Of a stretch of DNA of 64,000 nucleotides, positions 59,385 through 64,000 are shown one piece after another. Every line of letters starts with the position of its first letter. Positions within the stretch are counted from its first letter, which is position 1. Under the pieces are notes generated by a model that saw nothing but the letters and a program-made list of their open reading frames with translations, was not told where the DNA came from and ran no database searches. A program made the position numbers and the translations under genes. Origin of the DNA: Streptomyces megasporus (GTDB lineage Bacteria; Actinomycetota; Actinomycetes; Streptomycetales; Streptomycetaceae); the NCBI RefSeq assembly GCF_000718985.1, contig NZ_JODL01000017.1, positions 1 through 64,000 on the forward strand, given 5' to 3'.

Positions 59385-61211
59385 CTACTCCACCGTCACC
59401 GACTTCGCCAGGTTGCGCGGCCGGTCGATGTCCCGGCCCAGGGCCAGGGCCGTGTGGTAGGCGAGCAACTGGAGCGGGACGCTCATCAGGATCGGGTCCA
59501 GCTCGACCTCGTTGCGCGGCACGACGATCGTGTGATCGGCCTTCTCCTGCTCGGCGTGCGCGACGGCCAGGACGCGCCCGCCGCGCGCCTTGATCTCCTC
59601 CAGCGTGGCGCGGTTCTTCTCCAGCAGTTCGTCGTCCGGGACGAACGCCACGGTCGGCACCGCGGGCTCGATCAGGGCGAGCGGGCCGTGCTTGAGCTCG
59701 GAGGCCGGATACGCCTCGGCGTGGATGTAGGAGACCTCCTTCAGCTTCAGCGCCGCCTCGCGCGCCACCGGGTAGCCGCGCACCCGACCGACGAACATCA
59801 TCGATTTCGCGTCCGCGTACTCGGCGGCCAGCTTGGCGATCGCCTCCTCCTGCTCCAGGATCTCGGCGATCTGTCCGGGCAGCCGCCGCAGGCCCTCGAT
59901 GATCCGCCGGCCGTCCGCCACCGACAGGTCCCGGATGCGACCGAGGTGGAGGGCGAGCAGCGCGAAGGCGACGGCGGTGTTGGTGAAGCACTTGGTGGAC
60001 ACCACGCACACCTCCGGCCCCGCGTGGACGTACACGCCGCCGTCGGTCTCGCGGGCGATGGCCGAGCCCACGACGTTCACCACGCCCAGCACCCGGGCGC
60101 CCTTGCGCTTGAGCTCCTGGACGGCGGTCAGGGTGTCATAGGTCTCGCCGGACTGGCTGACCGCGATGTAGAGGGTGTCGGGGTCCACCACCGGATTGCG
60201 GTAGCGGAACTCGCCGGCCGGCTCGGCGTCGGCCGGGACGCGGGCCAGCTCCTCGATCAGTTGGGCGCCGATCTGCCCCGCGTGGTGGGCCGAGCCACAG
60301 CCGATGATCTTCACCCGACGCACCCCGCGCGCGTCGCGGGCGTCCATGTTGAGGCCGCCGAGGCGGACGGTGGCGAAACGGTCGTCGATCCGGCCGCGCA
60401 GCACCCGGTCCACCGACTCGACCTGCTCGGTGATCTCCTTGTGCATGTAGGTGTCGTGGTCGCCCATGTCGTACGACTCGGCCTCCCACTCCACCGTCGT
60501 CGGGGTGGCGGAGGTACGGCTGCCCTCGGTGGTGTAGGTGCGGTAGTCGTCGGTCGTGAGGGTGGCCATCTCGCCGTCGCCGAGGGTGATCACCTGGCGG
60601 GTGTGGGAGACCAGCGCGGCCACGTCGGAGGCGAAGAACATCTCGCGCTCGCCGATGCCGAGCACCACCGGCGAGCCGTTGCGGGCCACCACGACGCGGT
60701 CGGGGAAGTCGGCGTGGAGGACGGCGATGCCGTAGGTGCCCTCGATCGCCCCCAGCGCCTCGCGGACCCGCTCCTCCAGCGTCGGGGCCTTCGAACGGCC
60801 GATCAGATGGGCCAGCACCTCGGTGTCCGTCTCGGAGGCGAACTCCACGCCCTCGGCCGTCAGCCTCGCGCGCAGCTCGCCGGCGTTGTCGATGATGCCG
60901 TTGTGGACGACGGCCACCCGACCGCTCGCGTCCTGGTGCGGGTGGGCGTTCTCGTCGCTCGGGGCGCCGTGGGTGGCCCAGCGGGTGTGGGCGATGCCGA
61001 CGGTGCCCGCGAAGCGCTCGGGAACACGGTCCCGGAGATCGCGGACGCGGCCCTTGGCCTTGACCGTCCGCAGGCCCGCGGCCCGCCCGGTCCCGGTGCC
61101 GTGGACGGCGATTCCGACGGAGTCGTACCCCCGGTACTCCAGGCGCTGAAGCCCCTCCAACAGGAGAGGGGTGACTTCGCGTTTCCCGATGTATCCCACG
61201 ATTCCGCACAT
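59385..61211 (-). CDS. glmS: glutamine-fructose-6-phosphate aminotransferase (isomerizing)
   Basis: 608 aa enzyme making glucosamine-6-phosphate from fructose-6-phosphate and glutamine, the first step to UDP-GlcNAc. The N-terminal Ntn glutaminase starts with Cys2 in MCGIVGYIG, with HTRWATHG and NGIIDN. Two SIS sugar-isomerase domains follow, with IIGCGSAHHAGQIGAQLIEELARVP, AVSQSGETYDT and AAYPASELKHGPLALIE. The C-terminus ends KSVTVE as usual. ATG at 61211 with GGAGGACC upstream. No DasR box was seen in front of it. Confidence 0.97.
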   Translation of the reverse strand: MCGIVGYIGKREVTPLLLEGLQRLEYRGYDSVGIAVHGTGTGRAAGLRTVKAKGRVRDLRDRVPERFAGTVGIAHTRWATHGAPSDENAHPHQDASGRVAVVHNGIIDNAGELRARLTAEGVEFASETDTEVLAHLIGRSKAPTLEERVREALGAIEGTYGIAVLHADFPDRVVVARNGSPVVLGIGEREMFFASDVAALVSHTRQVITLGDGEMATLTTDDYRTYTTEGSRTSATPTTVEWEAESYDMGDHDTYMHKEITEQVESVDRVLRGRIDDRFATVRLGGLNMDARDARGVRRVKIIGCGSAHHAGQIGAQLIEELARVPADAEPAGEFRYRNPVVDPDTLYIAVSQSGETYDTLTAVQELKRKGARVLGVVNVVGSAIARETDGGVYVHAGPEVCVVSTKCFTNTAVAFALLALHLGRIRDLSVADGRRIIEGLRRLPGQIAEILEQEEAIAKLAAEYADAKSMMFVGRVRGYPVAREAALKLKEVSYIHAEAYPASELKHGPLALIEPAVPTVAFVPDDELLEKNRATLEEIKARGGRVLAVAHAEQEKADHTIVVPRNEVELDPILMSVPLQLLAYHTALALGRDIDRPRNLAKSVTVE

Positions 61212-61342
61212 ATCAGGTCCTCCGATTCCGTCGCGCCGCGTCCATGTCGTCCGAGGCGTCCGTGTCGATGGGGTCGTCCGCGTCGTCCGTGCCGCTCGGG
61301 ACGCCCGTGCCGCTCGCGTCGCCCGCCGTGTCGTCGCGCGGC

Positions 61343-61618
61343 TCAGCCGTAGACGATGCGGCGCAACTGCCGTTGGGAGAGTTCGGGCGGCGCCACCGCG
61401 CGGTGCGGCAGTTCGGCCGCGATCCGCTCGAAGATCTCCGGGTTCGTCAACCCTCGGGCCTGCAACTCCCGGTGGCGGCGGCGCACGAACTCCTCGACCG
61501 TCTCGTCGAAGTACGCCAGGACGTCCAGGACCACGCGGACCGCCTCGCCGCGCCGGAGCGGCGTGGAGCGGACCAGGTGGTCGACGAGGTCTTCGTGGAG
61601 TGCGAGGCGTTCGAGCAC
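61343..61618 (-). CDS. small conserved actinobacterial protein
   Basis: 91 aa from the nearest in-frame start, GTG at 61618: VLERLALHEDLVDHLVRSTPLRRGEAVRVVLDVLAYFDETVEEFVRRRHRELQARGLTNPEIFERIAAELPHRAVAPPELSQRQLRRIVYG. It is helical and charged, with no membrane part. I recall similar short proteins in Streptomyces, of unknown role. The frame is open further upstream without a start codon, so a slightly longer form cannot be excluded. An 18-bp palindrome lies just upstream at 61659-61676. Confidence 0.7.
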   Translation of the reverse strand: MLERLALHEDLVDHLVRSTPLRRGEAVRVVLDVLAYFDETVEEFVRRRHRELQARGLTNPEIFERIAAELPHRAVAPPELSQRQLRRIVYG

Positions 61619-61658
61619 CCGTTGATACTGCGGTTCGACGGTCCCTTGCGCAAGAAAT

Positions 61659-61676
61659 CTGCCCGATATCGGGCAG
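61659..61676. promoter_or_regulatory. 18-bp perfect palindrome
   Basis: CTGCCCGATATCGGGCAG centred on GATATC, 41 bp upstream of the start of the small conserved gene. Operator-like length and symmetry; the regulator is unknown. Confidence 0.6.
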
Positions 61677-61907
61677 GAGTGAGGTGAAAGAGCGACGGAC
61701 GGGCCGGAAGGTGATCCGTGCTGTCCGCCCGTACCCGGACAAGAGGGGACGACGAGACCACCCCGCCGGGCCTGAGCCGGACGGGGTGGGTCGAGGTGCG
61801 GCACTCCCACGGCCGGGCCCCGGCACCCGTGTCGAGGGCGCCCGAGGGCGGCGGGACGTTCTCCGGAGCGCCGTCCCGCCGTCGGAGCTCGCCGTCGGAA
61901 CCCGCCG

Positions 61908-62840
61908 TCAGAACCTGCGCAACACCGCCTGCTTGGCCGCGGTGAACTCCTCGTCGGTGAGGATTCCGTCCCGGCGCAGCTCGCCCAGCTCGCGCAGCCG
62001 CCGCAGCAGGACGTCGTGGTCGGTGTCCGAGGCGGCCGGGGTCTTCGGCTCGCCCTTGGTGAGCGCGGGCGGGGCGCTCTCGTCGGCGGGCAGGGCCTCA
62101 CCGGCCTCGGAGACGGCCGAGGGGAAGACGGCCGAGGGGTGCGGCAGACGGGCGACGACGGCGGCGGCCAGCAGGACCGAACTGACGTCCTTCGCCTGCC
62201 GCACACCCCACAGAACCAGGCAGTTGGGGTCATGGTCGGGCTTGAGGGCGGGGTGCGCCCCCTTGGGGCGGAACCGCAGGTAGCCGTTCTCCAGGCCGAT
62301 CGCCGGGGACCACTCCACGCTCTCCAGGTCGTGCAGCGCGAACGCGCGGGGGCCGGCGGAGGACTTGCTGCTCTCGGCCATCCAGTTCCATTCGAGGCGG
62401 ACGCGTTCCCCGTCGAAGGACGCCGTGCCGTCGGTGCCCTGCACCGACAGCGGCACCGACGGGCCGGGCAGCAGGTAGTGGTCGCAGGGCTCCTCGGTGG
62501 GCACCTGCTCCAGCAGCAGGGCGTTGCGGACCTCCTCCACGAGGTAATCGGCGACCCCGGAGCGGCCCGGCTCCACCTCCAGGCGGTAGGGGTCGGCCGC
62601 TTCGGGCAGTCGCCCGCCCGCGGCCTGGAGGAGTGGGTCGGCCCCGTGCCGCAGCCGCAACCGCAGCCACCCGCTCTTGCGCCCGCGCTCGTACGAGATC
62701 CCGGCCACCGCCTCGAGGGGCACCGCCAGCTCGCCCAGCAGCCGCCTCAGCCTGTGCACGCTCTTGTGGTGTCCGGGCACGATGCGCACGGTGCCGCCGT
62801 CGAACGTCCAGGTCCCCGACTGCTGGATTATCTCCGCCAT
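61908..62840 (-). CDS. DUF4429 protein with C-terminal SHOCT domain
   Basis: 310 aa. Two beta-rich DUF4429 repeats (about 1-105 and 120-215): FDGGTVRIVPGHHKSVHRLRRLLGELAVPLEAVAGISYERGR and FDGERVRLEWNW. A Pro/Ala-rich linker leads to a C-terminal SHOCT helix pair, DVLLRRLRELGELRRDGILTDEEFTAAKQAVLRRF. PH-like DUF4429 domains may bind membranes or partners. ATG at 62840. No neighbour suggests its job. Confidence 0.9.
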   Translation of the reverse strand: MAEIIQQSGTWTFDGGTVRIVPGHHKSVHRLRRLLGELAVPLEAVAGISYERGRKSGWLRLRLRHGADPLLQAAGGRLPEAADPYRLEVEPGRSGVADYLVEEVRNALLLEQVPTEEPCDHYLLPGPSVPLSVQGTDGTASFDGERVRLEWNWMAESSKSSAGPRAFALHDLESVEWSPAIGLENGYLRFRPKGAHPALKPDHDPNCLVLWGVRQAKDVSSVLLAAAVVARLPHPSAVFPSAVSEAGEALPADESAPPALTKGEPKTPAASDTDHDVLLRRLRELGELRRDGILTDEEFTAAKQAVLRRF

Positions 62841-62958
62841 GGGCCGATTCTCTCAGTCCGCGACGGTGGGGGCCTCGGGGTTGCACGCCCGGGTCGTCCG
62901 GTCGCCCTCCACGCCGTCGGACGTCCGCCTCCGGTGCCCCCACCGCCTTTGACGCCTG

Positions 62959-63972
62959 TCACGTCCAGTACAGGCCGCGCAGGCGGGAGGTGGTGATGGT
63001 GGCCGGTTCGTCGTCGGAGGAGTCGGCCGGGTAGTAGACGGCCTCGAAGCGCAGCCTCTCGTTCCTCGCGATGCTGCCGGAGTGGTGGAAGTCGGCGTAG
63101 GTGTTCCCCGAGGTGCCGACGCGCTCGATGATGCCGGATTCCCAGCGGCTGCCGTCCGGCCGCAGATGGTAGAAGCGGCCCTGGAGGGTGGAGCCGGCCG
63201 GGATCGTGGTGGTGAGGTGCGCCATGATCTGGTAGCGCGTCGCGCCGGTCACGATGTCCGTGCCCTTGATGTCGAGGGTCGTCCACTTCCTGGGGGCGAG
63301 CCGGATGTCGCCGGTCCGGTACTCGCCGATCACGTTCGGCACGTCGTCGTCCTCCTCGTTCCGGTTCCAGCCGGGTGAGTGGTTCAGGCGCTCGCGTACG
63401 CGGGAGCGCATGGTGTTCATGGAGAAACCGCGGGGGTCGACCTTGCCGGGCTGCCACTCCAGGTGCCCGATCACGGACTCGGCCTTCCAGCCGTGGTGCC
63501 GGCACAGGGCCGCGGAGGCGCGTTCGATCGCGTCGAGCTGGGCGGCGGGCCAGGGGTCGCGGCCGTCGCCGAGGTTCTCGCACTCGAAGCCGTAGAAGTG
63601 ACGGTTGCCGTCGGTGTTGGCCTCGTTGTCCGCGGGGAGGGGGGAGCGTTCGGCGATCACCGCGCGCAGCACGTCGTCGTCCCCCATGCCGGCGTGGTTG
63701 GCGCGGCCGTGGCCGACCAGGTGCACCCGGCCGTCCTTGGTGATCACGCCGTGGCACAGCGGACCGGGCAGGGAACTGTGGCCGTTTCTGCAGATCTCGA
63801 CCGTCCGCGCCGATCCGGAAGTGACGGTGTGGTGGATCATCACCCCGTGCACCGGCCCCCAGGGGCCCTTGTGGTTGCGGTTGTGCGTGCGCCAGCCACC
63901 GACCTCGACGACCCTCAGCCCCTCCTTCTTCAGCGCGGCGACGAGCGCGCTCGCGCCAATGGGAGTAGCCAT
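62959..63972 (-). CDS. N-acetylmuramoyl-L-alanine amidase without signal peptide
   Basis: 337 aa. The N-terminal amidase_2 domain has the zinc His in GVMIHHTVTSGSARTVEICRNGHSSLPGPLCHGVITKDGRVHLVG and a further His in ESVIGHLEWQPGKVDPRGFSMNTMRSRV. The C-terminal 130 or so residues form a beta-rich domain, probably wall or sugar binding. It has no signal peptide, so it resembles a phage endolysin or spore-type lytic enzyme that needs another way out of the cell. ATG at 63972. No holin or phage gene is adjacent within the window. Confidence 0.88.
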   Translation of the reverse strand: MATPIGASALVAALKKEGLRVVEVGGWRTHNRNHKGPWGPVHGVMIHHTVTSGSARTVEICRNGHSSLPGPLCHGVITKDGRVHLVGHGRANHAGMGDDDVLRAVIAERSPLPADNEANTDGNRHFYGFECENLGDGRDPWPAAQLDAIERASAALCRHHGWKAESVIGHLEWQPGKVDPRGFSMNTMRSRVRERLNHSPGWNRNEEDDDVPNVIGEYRTGDIRLAPRKWTTLDIKGTDIVTGATRYQIMAHLTTTIPAGSTLQGRFYHLRPDGSRWESGIIERVGTSGNTYADFHHSGSIARNERLRFEAVYYPADSSDDEPATITTSRLRGLYWT

Positions 63973-64000
63973 ATGTATTCTCCTGACTACTTTGAGTAGG

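Noticed and set aside
61150..61260. DasR box upstream of glmS
   Set aside because: No TGGTCTAGACCA-like sequence could be found between 61211 and 61300.

Overview
The window is a very G+C-rich, densely coded stretch of actinobacterial chromosome, almost certainly Streptomyces. The signs are an adpA-orn pair with a rare TTA codon in adpA, a cebR-cebEFG-bglC cellobiose cluster, a DasR-type site before a chitin/cellulose LPMO, a class F sortase, and many GTG starts and 4-bp stop/start overlaps. From memory, the order matches the core region around rph to adpA in Streptomyces coelicolor. No rRNA, CRISPR array, integrase, transposase or plasmid functions were seen.

Layout. 1-2.2 kb: rph, a small lipoprotein, rdgB and tRNA-Leu(UAG). 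2.2-3.5 kb: two tandem HNH endonuclease genes with visibly lower G+C than their flanks. 3.7-15 kb: housekeeping and envelope genes: bcp, a DUF3618 protein, a GroES-like protein, a class A PBP, an SGNH esterase, a DUF445 protein, a divergent oxidoreductase/ROK regulator pair with a palindromic operator, and a NagD-like phosphatase. 14.5-16 kb: an exported protein and a class F sortase. 16.5-28.1 kb: three identical tRNA-Lys(CUU) genes, a decayed glycosyltransferase/copper-oxidase fusion locus, a kinase, an AA10 LPMO, a phospholipase A2, an ehu-type amino acid/ectoine ABC transporter, a PAS-GGDEF-EAL cyclic-di-GMP protein and an M6-like metalloprotease.

28-36.6 kb: small conserved proteins and a tightly overlapping three-gene operon. 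The operon encodes a Cas4/RecB-like Fe-S nuclease, a 511-aa protein of unknown function and an SF1 helicase. I read it as a split Dna2-like machine and rate it the best candidate for an undescribed system. It is followed by a histidine phosphatase and a spermidine-synthase-like methyltransferase-fold protein. 36.7-39 kb: a two-component system.

39.3-55.2 kb: a plant-cell-wall module. The bglC, cebG, cebF and cebE genes are controlled by divergent cebR. Next to them lie secreted GH6 and GH48 cellulases with CBM2 domains, a polysaccharide lyase 8 and an M23 peptidase. Four CebR-type palindromes mark bglC, cebE and the GH6/GH48 intergenic region. The cellulases would make cellobiose, CebEFG with an unlinked ATPase would import it, BglC would cleave it, and CebR would sense it. 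55.2-64 kb: tRNA-His, orn, adpA, a small membrane protein, a universal stress protein, glmS, a small conserved protein, a DUF4429/SHOCT protein and an amidase without a signal peptide.

All calls come from reading translations and DNA by eye, and no database search was run. Family names rest on recognised motifs. Residue numbers are counted from the start I chose unless stated.
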